A stretch of 64,000 nucleotides of DNA, from the NCBI GenBank assembly GCA_032158295.1, contig CM063245.1, positions 7,426,700-7,490,699 on the forward strand. Direction: 5' to 3'. This document shows positions 36,692 through 47,824 of the stretch, in pieces. Position numbers and translations under genes: made by a program. The stretch comes from Pycnopodia helianthoides (lineage: Eukaryota; Echinodermata; Asteroidea; Forcipulatida; Asteriidae). Within the stretch, counting starts at the first letter, position 1. Each line of letters begins with the position of its first letter. The notes below the pieces were generated by a model. It saw only the letters and a list, made by a program, of their open reading frames with translations. It was not told the origin of the DNA and ran no database searches.

Positions 36692-37928
36692 TACGTTCCT
36701 CAAATTCAAATTTTGGGGGACAAAAACCGAGATCTTTTTCCATAACCACATCACTTCGAAGTGAAATATTTCTTTAAGTGTTCTATACTAACAGAAACTT
36801 CTGTACTTCTTACCGAACTACCAAACGTAACGAACGGTCCTTTTAAACAGTTACTTGAGCAAAAAAATGTAACTTGTCGTTTAAATGTATTTTCGATGTT
36901 GGTACACTTTTAGATTTTTTGTAATCATCGGGCCAACAATTAGGCCCTATAACCTCAAGGTTTGGAAAAACTAGAAACACTTCTGCCGTCATGTGTGGGA
37001 GTTAACTTCACGTAAACTATAGGACACCGTCGTTTGTAGATGGGGATTCGATAGTATGCGAAAGAAATTAGTGACTTAAATCGTTTTTGCAAAGTTCCTT
37101 GGGCGCTGGGATAATATATAATTATTGTAAAACTTGATTAGTTCTGCTTGTGCAGCTGGGTCTAACTTGAAATAATCCTAAAATGTCACTAGCCCTTTTC
37201 TGTGCCCTGTTGTTCCGAAGAGTTCTTATTTTTGACAAAATAAGCCATGAATGATACGGAGTGAAAATGGATAGTTCACTTACGAATAAAATGATAATCT
37301 GGAATGAATCTATGCAACTATTTCCATCACAGCAGAAGATGCCTGTCACATATCAAAACAAGCTAATTCGTCAAATCAAATACGAAGACGTGTGTGATGG
37401 AGTTATTTGGGTGTTTGGTTTGTGTGTGCTCAGCATTCATATTACGTTCATGACAGCATAGAGAAAGGATGACAGCACGCAGGCTCCCTCGGCCGGCTTG
37501 GGGGGGGGGGTGGGGTGGGGGTGGGAGGCCGGGTACCGCATCCATCCAACACACACGCAGCTAGCGGCAGCCCGCGTGTCATATTGGCGGGATGGCACTC
37601 AGCCAAGTTTAGTCTGGATCACTATCGATTGTTACACGCTTGTTCGTCCTACTTTATTTTGACGCCGAAGTTAAAGATGGACTACAGCGATAACTCAAAC
37701 ATTAAATTTACTATCGAACCTTGTTTATGTTGTGTTTAGGTAACAATTTATTGTTGTGGTCATGTTTTTCTCTAAATAATTTTGTTGCAATTTGACCAAC
37801 AAAATTAGACCTCGATTCTTCGATTTTGAAATTTCCCGCCCTGTACTGGTGCCCGGCAAAGATCCGTTGAAACCCACAATAAAATCCACGATATAGTACC
37901 AGCGGACTTGTAAACCAGCGAAAAGTGA

Positions 37929-37945
37929 TGACGTACTACCCATGA
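37929..37945 (+). promoter_or_regulatory. 17-base upstream box of the THAP relic (right arm)
   Basis: TGACGTACTACCCATGA, 114 bases before the ATG at 38,059. AAGATGGACTACAG lies at 37,674-37,687. The same two words in the same order precede the P2X7-like relic. Confidence 0.4.
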
Positions 37946-38058
37946 GCAACCGAGGTAAACAAAATACGCCATGTTATTTCGTGTGTATTATTTATGCGTT
38001 TTCATGCAGAGGCGTGAAGTTTTTACGAAGCTTTTTTGTGTGTGTATCAGCTACAATA

Positions 38059-38437
38059 ATGCCGACTTCATGTGTTGTTGGTGGATGCACTAGAAATAGT
38101 TCTACGAATCCAGAGATTCATTTTGTTCAATTTCCGCGGGATCCTGCGATATCAAAGGAATGGGTGAAGTTCGTGAATAATACACGAAAGGATTTCACCT
38201 TCTCGGCAAGAAGTAGAGAATACCGGACACTTCGGCACCTCGCAAACTCGGCACCCACAAACTCGGCACCTTGCAAACTCGGCACCTTGCAGACTCGAGA
38301 TTGTTGTGCCGAGATTGCAAGGTGCCGAGTTTGTGGGTGCCGAGTTTGCAAGGTGCCGAAGTGACCGGTACCCCTTGAAACGTAACGTTGGGGCTTCACT
38401 GGGACAGCATTCCAGAAGAGAGACAGAGAGAATTCGG
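38059..38437 (+). pseudogene. THAP-domain exon broken by a hairpin element (right arm)
   Basis: Right-arm copy of 12,478-12,856, identical in the THAP part. MPTSCVVGGC supplies the first two zinc ligands. FPRD and the tryptophan of SKEWVKF follow, then the 38,223-38,368 hairpin element, then a GTAAGT donor at 38,438. Removing the element and one TA leaves 231 bases (77 codons) but still no C-x2-H pair. The loss of the zinc site is therefore not explained by the insertion alone. Confidence 0.7.
38223..38368. mobile_element. 146-bp hairpin MITE in the THAP exon (right arm)
   Basis: Mirror of 12,547-12,692, with the same ends (CCGG...CCGG), TA flanks and internal AACTCGGCACC repeats. Confidence 0.75.
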
Positions 38438-38691
38438 GTAAGTTCTTGTTAATAAAAACATTCGAAATGATCACTTCAGCTGCTTTTGAGATTTCTATCT
38501 CCATGATTTATTTAGTCCAAATAAGAAAAATGGTAAACAATCTCTAGTCTTTTCATGTGGTCGTCAATCATCATGTCAAATGACTATGGCCGCAGCTGTG
38601 CATGCTCAGAATCTGACCTGGGTTTATTATTGACAAAAAATATGTATTAAAGAACTTCTGTATATCTCGGTTTTTTAATTTCTTTTACAAG

Positions 38692-38792
38692 TTTTGGAAG
38701 AAGCGTTTGCTGACTCTGATAGTGAGAGTAAGCATGGAGTAACGCAGCATCCACCACTACCACGAGACAGCTCAAGCTCATCAGCCGATGAG
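38692..38792 (+). CDS. Candidate Ser/Asp-rich exon (right arm)
   Basis: An open stretch between the acceptor TTTTACAAG and a GTAATA donor encodes an acidic, serine-rich segment of about 33 residues. The serine run AGCTCAAGCTCATCAGCC and ordered splice signals suggest a real former exon of the THAP gene. Support is limited to that. Confidence 0.3.
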
Positions 38793-38954
38793 GTAATATT
38801 CTAATTTAATTATCATTCAGGCTATTTACATGTATATGTAACCGTACCGTAGAAATAACAGTAACAAAAACAGCATTTAGGCTATATTATTTTATCAAGC
38901 TGACAATTTGACAGTTCTCAATTTTCCAAAAAGCATGTGATCTATTGCGTCCCT

Positions 38955-39180
38955 TTTGGTGCATGCCTCTTCCCAGGTTGTAGTATCATAACTTCATGAA
39001 CTTGGGTGTGATCCTTGGCTAAAGGGCAGTTACTGTTGCACGACTTCTGACTGGCACCCCTCAACAAAAAATATTGACAGTAAATATGGAGACGGCCAAC
39101 ATAGGGATAGTAAGCTCAGTTGGTAGAGCACCGGCACGTCAACCCGGAAGTAGCAGGTTCACATCTCGCTCTAGTTAGAT
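38955..39180 (+). mobile_element. tRNA-like SINE (right arm)
   Basis: The body (TTGGGTGTGATCC, CTTCTGACTGGCACCCC) is followed by a tRNA-like segment at 39,104-39,173 with a good A box (AAGCTCAGTTGGTAGAGC) and a poor B box. The same arrangement occurs at 52,010-54,080. Confidence 0.7.
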
Positions 39181-39237
39181 TTTCTTAGTTCACTCATAAT
39201 GTATTTAAGATTTACCCAGTCAGTTTCTACATTACAG

Positions 39238-39387
39238 GATCAAACAACCCAAACTGTGTCAACACATTGGTGCGAAATAGACCTTGATGTCTCCAAAACC
39301 AACTACCATCCAAAAGATGCCGGTCCAAGAAGACCCAGACCAAGAAGACCCAGACCAACCGCAAGATGTTTCATCCAGTCAACAAAG
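39238..39387 (+). CDS. Candidate Pro/Arg-repeat exon (right arm)
   Basis: 150 bases (50 codons, phase 0) between ACATTACAG and GTAAAG, in frame with the preceding candidate exon. It includes HWCEIDLD and a tandem CCAAGAAGACCCAGA unit. The tandem unit is open in more than one frame, so the choice of frame is uncertain. Confidence 0.25.
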
Positions 39388-40429
39388 GTAAAGTTTAACC
39401 TAAATATCCCATGGCCTGTAAGATTCTCCCCATGGTTTTGCCTTATTCTTATAGATTAGGTATTGTGCCGCTGTGCTTATAGAGCTCTATTACACCCAAA
39501 GCATCCAATCTCAGCATGGGGAAAGACATTCAAATGATATTGAAGTCCAAGTGTTTGGATACATCATACTAACATGAACTATGGTAGATTTTAGGAGGGG
39601 GCATTAGGGCTAAGGGATGAGGACTAACAAACCTTACGATACTACAACTTTGCTTCAAGACTGACATCTCAAATTTATTGTCAACTTTCTGACTGTTTAT
39701 TAAATGTTTTTTTTAACATAAACAACTGTGACAAAATGGTTTTGTGTATGTAATAACCATGTATTTGAATTTGTTTCTTCTTTATATATTTAAGGTGTGC
39801 AAGCACGTCCACTACACAAGCATTGGCAGGGTAGTAGAATCAACTTTGTTTGAAGACAGAATGACTTGGCCTGTACACATTATTGTTATTCTATTCTTGA
39901 ATTTTACAATTTATTGCCCCCAAAATGTACTAAGAGAAAAACAGCTAAAACAAATGATTTGGTAGGCCTACATGTGCATGCTTAGGTGGGTGTTTTTTTT
40001 TAGGGGGGGGGGGCGTGTTGGCAGGGTAGTAGAATCAACTTTGTTCAAAGACAGAATGACATGGCCTGTACATATTATTGTTATTCTATTCTTGTATTTT
40101 AGTTTGGTTTAACCAAGTACTGTATCTACATGATTTTGATTCAGTTGTTTTCGTCTTCAAGATGCAACTTTTGTAATATTGATATTTTAACCTCAAAAAT
40201 AAACTCTATTGTTGGTTGCAAATACATACATATTTTGTGTTGTCATTTATTACAAAAGCACATGTACTAAGATTTCTTTAAATTTCAGTTCTTGGCATCT
40301 TTCTGCCACACCAAGTTTGTACACACATCAATTAATTGTTATGGTTTATAAAAGCACAAAATAATTTTTGACTACCTCCGGATCATTGTAATTGGGGAAA
40401 GTTAAAACAATAAACCAAAGCAAAGCCGC

Positions 40430-40595
40430 CTAATCCAATGGTGGATACGAAAATCCTTTATACCGTCCATCAGGATTTGGGAATGTCCTTCGTATTGCTG
40501 CTATTACACATGATGGCAGTGGCAACCGGTTGAAGCGGCCAAGATAGCCCTAACACCACCTCACCACTTGCCGATATGCAACATGTCGATATTTT
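40430..40595 (-). pseudogene. P2X7-C-terminal-like relic, last exon (right arm)
   Basis: Mirror of 10,318-10,483 with the same in-frame TAG in place of the tryptophan of RWCWG. Identical lesions in both arms mean the arms were copied after the gene died, or that one arm is an assembly copy of the other. Confidence 0.65.
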
Positions 40596-41142
40596 CTATA
40601 AAAACATAAAAACATACAAAATTATTAATATAAGATTTGTGGTTTGCATGGTGGAGTGTCGATATTGTTTGTTAACACCATGTGAACCTAAATTGCTTTA
40701 AAACTATAACCATGCCAAAAGGCAATCATGATCCAAAGTAAACAGTTACATACATTAAATGCATGTACAATAAGATATAACAAGTTTGGAATAGTTTTAG
40801 TAACTTTGTCACTGGGGTTGAACTTCTTGAAAATTGATCTTGAAATACATCCCCCATGAACGGATCATGAATTTTGGGCAGTGATTCCAATCATGTCCTC
40901 ATAAATACTGGCTAATTTTGCCAATAAGTCATAAAAAGCAAGACAGTAATTACCCCCCCCCCCCACACACACACATTTTTCCACTGACTGTTGTGCATGT
41001 GTTACACGTACACTAGCACTGTATTATGTACATGAATGGAGGTCGAAAATAAACTTTTGGTCCCCATCATGTTCGTTCATGTGTTTGTCAAGTATGGCCT
41101 ACAAGTACAATACAACTATTTTTGGACATTTTGTGGGCTTAC

Positions 41143-41413
41143 CAGTCTGTGTTTAGCCGTCGATCATCAGGGTTTGGCTCGTTGTCTTCGGCCTGACGAT
41201 CACCTCACCGGGCTGGTTAACACTAACAGCAGGCACCGCATGTGGCTCGAACCGGTATGGCTCAGCGCCACGTTCTTATTCTTCTTCGTCTTCGCCTTCT
41301 CTCTCGTCTGGTGAGCTCCCCTTATCGCTAGAACAGCCATCATTGTCCTCAAAAGTGCCTCCCCTTCCTCATCTATACTGTGGTCTTCCCAATACTCGCT
41401 GCTAATCGGACAT
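41143..41413 (-). pseudogene. P2X7-C-terminal-like relic, first exon (right arm)
   Basis: Mirror of 9,501-9,771, with the same EPYRFEP phrase, in-frame TAA after the acidic run, frameshifts and GTAAGC donor. The THAP relic lies on the opposite strand with its 3' side toward this gene's 3' side. Confidence 0.5.
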
Positions 41414-42349
41414 TTTTTGCTGTTTTTCGGTCGAAAATAGTTGGCCACTGTTATTCCGTATTGCATTGTACGGTAAAAGTGCACTCCCACGATCGACCCG
41501 TCATGGGTAGTACGTCACACACAAAGTATGAATTATTCATGTTTGCCGAAACTGAGTTTTTCTGGGTCGTAGAACGCCGATCAATTTTGTGTTTTTTGCA
41601 TGAATGAACAGGTTTTATTGAATAATAATAATTAGTAATCATTATACATTTCTCGAACGAAAACAGCAACACAGCCTTTATCATTATTCCGTTGTAGTCC
41701 ATCTTGAACCAACTGTCGAGATGGTTTGCAGCAACGGACAATTCTCCCATAGAGAAACACGACAACGGTTTTTTTTTCTTGAAATATAACTTTTGGATCT
41801 GATGTCACTCACAGTACGGCAGCGGCACAAAGGTCAATTTTACGACTGTTCTGCCGACGTAATTCTGACGTAAGCAATGTGTTCGTTAAACGTCAAATTT
41901 AACGAAATCAAAACAGGCGCCAGTGTTTTGACGTTTGTCTTTGTAGTTAACAAACGTCGGGCCATTACTTTGATGGCAAAAAGGCCAAAATATTACAACT
42001 TTAGGCCATAGTATTCTGACGTCATGTTTCCATTCCATCATAACTTTCACCAACATCGTAATAACAACGTCAGTGTTTTAACGTTTGTGTTTTGTATAGA
42101 ACCAACCGTCGAGCCAACGTTTGTATTTTGACATAACTTCGGGTCATTTTTACAACTGTTCGGCAGACAAAATTCTGACGTCAGAACAATGTTTTCTTTC
42201 CGTCATAAATTTCACCAACTTCGCAACAAAGTCGGCGCAACGTCAACGTTTGCAATGGAACTTAACTTCGTTGACAGTTGTTCAATTTGACAACGGGTTT
42301 TGCCGACACACTTTTATAACGTCGGATCAACGTTTTGTTGATGACATGA

Positions 42350-42875
42350 TCCATGGTGTTGTGTAACCCGAGGTAGCCTTGATTGCAAGGCTGTGTAATA
42401 ATTTGCTGAATATAAAGCTAAAAATGTGCATAACCACAGCCGCACGAATGCGATGCCCGAATGCAATCCAACTCCTGTTCCGGTCCCCCGACTGTCTTTA
42501 AACAGCACACCACGCTCTCACCCAAGGAAGCACACACACGCTCGTTTCCACAGTCCCACACACACCGCTATTCCACACACCGCTATCGCCCACAATCCCA
42601 GCCCGTGAGCGGGCTAGGATTGTGGGCGATAGCGATGTGTGGAATAGCGGTGTGTGTGTGTGTGGGGCTGCGTACATTACATTGTACAGGCGCTGTGTAT
42701 TTTTTAGAGTCAGTCGGGGGACTGGGGTTGTATCGCATTCGGGCGGCTGAGGTTTTAGTATCCTTGCTCTATGGTTTTAGCTAGAGTACTTGTCTACACA
42801 GCCTTGATATCAAGGCTAAACCCGAGGGGGCAAATGAAGCCGAGGGTGCCATTTGCCCCCCGAGGGTGTACAAAA
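42350..42875. mobile_element. Foldback element with central hairpin
   Basis: The core hairpin pairs 42,556-42,604 with 42,610-42,658 (about 47 of 49 bases). Outside it, 42,360-42,495 matches 42,705-42,875 in reverse with more divergence. The terminal words are CCATGGTGTTGTGTAACCCG and AGCCTTGATTGCAAGGCTG on the left, with their inverted equivalents on the right. The left palindrome arm stops inside this element (its first base pairs with 42,486), at the gap. No coding sequence is seen. Confidence 0.75.
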
Positions 42876-43146
42876 CCCTTGGACCATGTCACAGCAGGCA
42901 ACAATTGTTTTGTTATACCTCTGTCTTGAATTCTTAGTAATATTTTCCTCATCTGAAGGACTCCACTTTCATCGAAACGATGATAATCTCGATCCTTTGC
43001 TGCACTAGAAAGTTGTAAGAGTGGTACACAGTTGCTGCCCGCGGCATGTGATCGTTCGATGCGCTAATGAAAATACAGCATTCAAGACAGAGGTATAACC
43101 TCCATGGTATAACAAACAACTTTGTCACCCTTCGCCAACGTCGATA

Positions 43147-44996
43147 TAGTCTTGGTTCCAAGACCTTCGTACCGAAATGGATCAATTCCAACAACGCATC
43201 GAAATGGATCAATTCCAACAACAGAGGGCGTCACTATCCCTGGTTCGATTTAGCTTCCACGAAGGTCTTGGGTATCTTGTAAAAGGGTGCTTAAGTGTTT
43301 CATTGTTTTTCCCCCGACTTTCCGGGGGAGCCAATCAACGATCGAGTTTGCACCTTTTCGTGAATTATTCATGAATCGCCATGAGTTTATAACAGGGAAC
43401 GTTGTTGTGAATAGTATTGTGGCGAAAAGTACCTTCTCGTCAGGAATTATTATAGGCCCAAATGAATAAAATGCATTCTGAATAGAGCTTGACAATGGGT
43501 TTGCCTTAAGTTTTGGACTGAACAATTCTATAGATTATTCTGGAATTGCTGATTTGTTTATATAATAATATTTAACTTAGTCCTTGTTTGTTGAAGGTTT
43601 ACAGGAACAGTGCAGGAATTGTTTAATAACGAAGTTTATTTGAGATGCTTTCACAAGTAAAATGGAGTTCATGTGAGTTACAGGGAAAGTACACGTTTGG
43701 TTTTTGAAACCGTTCGATTGTTTTAATCCTATACAAATGTAGCTATCTACAAATAAACTAACCTGTGAAAAATTCATTTCAAGAGATGGTCGAGTTTTTT
43801 AGATATCGCCGAAAATCCGGAGCGAATGTCAACGCAGGAAGAATAATCCGTAATACACAATCTGATCGTTTTTGCAGTAACTTTTCACAGATTTTAATTT
43901 TGGAGGATAAAAACTAATATCTTTTTCGATAACCACATTATTTCGATGTGAAATGTTTCTCAAAACGCTTTATACTATCAATTAAAAGTTGCTGTACTTC
44001 TAACCAAGAGGGTTTATTGCCATTAATTTTAATAGTGATTACGATAACGCATTATTGAACAGACATAGATTTCCACACTATGTACACGTACATTGTACAT
44101 GCACAGTAGGCTGGCTACAGTACTTGCGTAAAATGTATTACATTTATATATATGCACTTTGACCTTGCAATAGAGAAACTGCATGTAGGCCATGCACAGG
44201 GCGCGCGGTATTTGAAACGCCCATTTGATCATGCAGCAAAATATGTACTGTTGAAAGTAGCATGTTGGAGTGATGGCCATACGAACAGTACATGATCCAA
44301 ACAGTCTTGAGTTCACCTCTCTTTGTGAACACATATCAGTGAATTAGGCCTACATAATGCAGTAAATTATCCCGCTACAGAAAATCAATGTTATTGCTAC
44401 ACAAAAATCATCATTCGTGTAGTGCATGGTAGAATTGTTTCATTGCCAATAGTTTATTTTCAGGGCATGTCAGATGGTAGAATGCCGTATTAATTCAAAT
44501 TCAAAGATAATCTTTTTCAAATTACAAGTTTGACATCGACAATGTACAAGATTCAAACGTCCAATAACAATGACCAACCGATAAACCTAATTCCGACTGC
44601 AAGCAAAATGCATATCATTTAGCTTGAATAATTTCAGAATCACTTGCTAAATGCGTTGATAATGCGATAGAAGCCATATTATGGTGGTCAATCAAAACGA
44701 GAGTTCATGCGATGTAACACAGCTAGCATGCACAACAACACACAGTGTCAAGCTCGTCTCGACGACCCCGTGACCTTTCACATCTTGCTTGTCTTGCAAG
44801 CTTGCCATTTAGTCACTAATATGAATAATACATGACTTGATGCTTCATTACCATAATTTTGCCACGCCCTCTAAAACAAGATATCCAAGACGTTATACTA
44901 CAACCAGTCGTCACACCGCGACGAATTCAAGAAGAAAAGCGCGCCCTCTGTCGGGTTATCACGAGTATGAGATAGTGACGTCTTGGACCAAGACTA
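43147..44996 (+). mobile_element. 1.85-kb DNA element with palindromic ends and 9-bp TSD
   Basis: It starts TAGTCTTGGTTCCAAGAC and ends GTCTTGGACCAAGACTA. It is flanked by perfect ACGTCGATA at 43,138-43,146 and 44,997-45,005. Each end is itself palindromic (AGTCTTGG/CCAAGACT). A 22-base unit (GAAATGGATCAATTCCAACA) is doubled near the left end. It carries no transposase. A 9-base duplication is usual for Mutator-like (including Rehavkus) elements, so that superfamily is a reasonable guess. Part of the interior (43,880-43,990) matches 14,098-14,225 in reverse. Confidence 0.85.
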
Positions 44997-45051
44997 ACGT
45001 CGATACAACATCGGTATGCCAACAGCGGCCTTGTTGTACCTGATATGTGGG

Positions 45052-45212
45052 ATGCCATCATTATGTGCCGTTGGTGGGTGTACGGTGAAACATCCAAATC
45101 CGATTTACCCCAATTTCTAATACAGGGGATCGTTTCGATCGTTGACTACACTCGATCCAACTGTGAGCTGACCAAAATAATGATTTGCAGCACACATTAT
45201 TTTCACAGATAA
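45052..45212 (+). pseudogene. Decayed THAP domain
   Basis: The start reads MPSLCAVGGCTVKHPNP, the M-P-x2-C-x4-C opening of a THAP finger. After a frame break, MICSTHYFHR supplies the C-x2-H end at about 45,178-45,209. The middle is short and frameshifted and the FPxD/Trp region is not clear. It begins 47 bases after the target duplication of the 43,147 element. It may be a relic of a THAP gene or of a THAP-bearing transposon. Confidence 0.55.
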
Positions 45213-46265
45213 CTAATAGGAATGGTTTGTCCCAGCGCAGCGTGAACTATAATAATTTGGGCGTCATGGCCTCATGTAGCTACCTGTCCACCTTTTATAG
45301 GACAGTAAAACTCGATCAGCTGTCTGTCCTGTAAAACTAAGCTGTATTCACTAAAGCATTGTGTTAGAGTCAAGGCCCTTCTTGAACCCAAACTTTTATT
45401 GAAAGCAATCCCTTTTGATAATATTGAAGACAGTAAAGTCTATTATAATGCAATCAGTGTGTTTATAAGGCCGGCACAGTATAGTCATCAAGTTTAGACC
45501 GACAATTTTCAAATCCTTAAGTATGTGTTTACATTTATAGGTCAAAATCAGGAAGACATGTACCCTTGAGAATAAAATAAATGGAATCAATGCTAGATTT
45601 TGAAAAACTGTATTACATGTTTATTCTTAACTCATATCTAAAAATCTTGACAAATTATTGGTTGTGCTGTTAACAATCATCTGTGTTAAATCAATCTTAA
45701 AGAAAACTTAGGTACACCACTTTTATGGTTGGCAAAAACTGGGCTCTTTTCATTGCAATGTAACATACTGCACGTCCAGTGGTATAAAAACACCGCTCCA
45801 ACACATCTCACGGATTTATGACGTCACGGGGCTTTTCGCGAAACTAAACGAAAAGCAAAGTCGAGTATAGTTGTCAAAATAATCGTTTTAAAAATTATTT
45901 ATAGAACATTTTTATACGATGCGAACTTTATGTCTGTATTCAGTGAGCGCTTGTAAATGAATTCAGCAAATGTTACGTTTTCTTTACTCTCGTTCAAGTA
46001 GCTCTTTATGGCAAAACATGCTTCTTGTCGGGCCATGTAACTTGGTTTCATAATATGCCCTGTGTAACTCTCTTGGTATTGACATGCATTTGCATTGGCT
46101 CCTGAGATAGTAGTCTGAACATCTGACGTCGCACTTCGAGGCTCGTGAATAACGCCAGATACCGGCTTTGCGCGCCTAATGGCAGCGTCAGTTATTCGCC
46201 GGTCAGACTTTGGAATTGAAAATGGTTCGTATCTTCACATCTTGAGTGTATTGGAACCAAGACTA
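45213..46265. other. Gene-free stretch
   Basis: No gene is recognised. 46,100-46,165 (GAACATCTGAC, CGAGGCTCGTG, ACGCCAGA.ACCGGC) matches 35,776-35,830 and its mirror, so it is another dispersed repeat. 46,251-46,265 is a 15-base fragment (TTGGAACCAAGACTA) identical to an end of the palindromic-end element family. Confidence 0.5.
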
Positions 46266-46274
46266 CGGCCAGAG

Positions 46275-46479
46275 TAGTCTTGGTCCAAGACGTCACTATC
46301 TCATACTCGTGATAACCCGACAGAGGGCGCGCTTTTCTTCTTGAATTCGTCGCGGTGTGACGACTGGTTGTAGTAAATCAAACCAAGGATAGTTACGCCC
46401 TCTGTTGTTGGAATTGATCCATTTCGATGCGTTGTTGGAATTGATCCATTTCGGTACGAAGGTCTTGGAACCAAGACTA
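46275..46479 (-). mobile_element. 205-bp deletion derivative of the 43,147 element
   Basis: Its left ~105 bases are the reverse complement of the right end of 43,147-44,996 and its right ~100 bases that of the left end. It is thus the same element in reverse with its middle removed. Perfect 9-base duplications CGGCCAGAG flank it (46,266-46,274 and 46,480-46,488). This is a textbook MITE origin. Confidence 0.9.
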
Positions 46480-46803
46480 CGGCCAGAGATGCAGTTGGCA
46501 CCCGCGGCTGTCATCTCGCTGAACGTGGATGGATTCGTCGTTCACAAAACAATGTTTTGAGACCACTTATAATATAGGCCTACGTAATATCTGCGTCTCT
46601 GAATCCCTTTGTTGAACGCCTTCCGGATCCAGTATTTACGGAAACCCATTCAAGTGCCGTGTTGCGTTTCTCTTTGACGAGGAAGTGTTTATACGTGGAA
46701 ATGTTTCTTTTCCACAGCGTGTTGTTTCTTTTTCATCTGCTTGCCGCCACAATTAAGTGGCGCCGGCCGCAATTATAATAACTCGCGGCCGCCACTATTA
46801 ATG

Positions 46804-47481
46804 TTAAAGGAACATTACAGAATTGGTAAGAAAAAAACTTGTAAATACTTTTTGATCACAGATTTACATAAAACTTACACGGTCTAATGATGATGATAGT
46901 AGAAAACATCCCTTGAAATACTTCTGTCTGAAATGTCATATTAATTTGATGAGAAATGAATAAACTATAATTTTCCGGATTGGAGTTTATCGCCCAGTGA
47001 GCGTTTTATTCATTAATTGAATCTATATGATTTCATGCAAATGTGTAATCGGTTTTTCACTATTTTCTCGTGACCGGATGGCCGATCGATCTCAAACTTG
47101 TACAGGTTTGTCAGTTTGTGTTATGGTGGATTACATAAAGTGCTTACACTGCCAGCAGTGTTTTGTTAGCAAAAACCAATTTGGTAGAGCTGACAAAATA
47201 GTCGCAGACAGTGTTCATGTTGTGTGTGATTCAACATAATTATGCATGAACAAACAAACCTGTGAAAGTTTGAGCTCAATTGGTCATCGAGGTCACGAGA
47301 AAATAGTGAAAAGAGCTCTTATGTGTTTTCTGTTTTTTCAAATTATCGCGCGCTCAGAAACGATAGAATTTTAGGCAGAAATATTTTAAGGAACCCTCTC
47401 TACCATAAATTACTTTAAGTTATGTGTGAATCTGTGAACATTGTGTTTTTCGATCTTACCAATAGTGTACATGGCCTTTAA
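46804..47481. mobile_element. TTAA-ended MITE
   Basis: It begins TTAAAGGAACATTACAGAAT. It ends with the inverse of TTAAAGGCCATGTACACTAT; both ends then continue TGGTAAG. About 20 of 27 terminal bases agree. It shares its last TTAA with the next element. The inner words GTTTGAGCTCAATTGGTCAT are typical of an echinoderm repeat family as I recall it. Confidence 0.65.
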
Positions 47482-47824
47482 AGGTATTGTACACTTTTGG
47501 TAACAGCTCAAAATCAGTGTCCACATTTTGTGTGATTAAACATATGCATGAACAAACAAACCTGTGAAAGTTTGAGCTCAATTGCTCATCGAGGTCACGA
47601 AAAAATAGTGAAAAGAGATCTTATGTTTTTTCTGTTTTTTCAAATTATCGCGCGCGATAGTTACTATTGTTTTACTCGTTTCTCAGAAACGATAGCATTT
47701 TAGGCAGAAATATTTTAAGGAACCCTTTCTACCATCACTTACTTTAAATCATGAAAGTTACGTGTGAATCTGTGAACATTGTGTTTTTCGATTTTACCAA
47801 TTTAGTGTACAGCTAGGCCTTTAA
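47478..47824. mobile_element. Second TTAA-ended MITE, adjoining
   Basis: TTAA at 47,478-47,481 and 47,821-47,824. The interior (CAAACAAACCTGTGAAAGTT onward) repeats about 200 bases of the preceding element. The two are head-to-tail relatives sharing a TTAA. No coding sequence. Confidence 0.7.

Larger units (their letters stand above)
25936..42486 (-). repeat. Right arm of giant inverted repeat
   Basis: Reverse complement of the left arm, and the side contiguous with the helicase locus. Unlike the left arm it continues past 42,486 without a gap, into the rest of a foldback element. It is therefore the better-supported of the two copies. Confidence 0.95.

Noticed and set aside
39104..39173. 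Functional tRNA gene
   Set aside because: The A box is good but the B box is degenerate and the arms do not pair well. The same body-plus-tRNA unit recurs at 52 kb, so it is a SINE.
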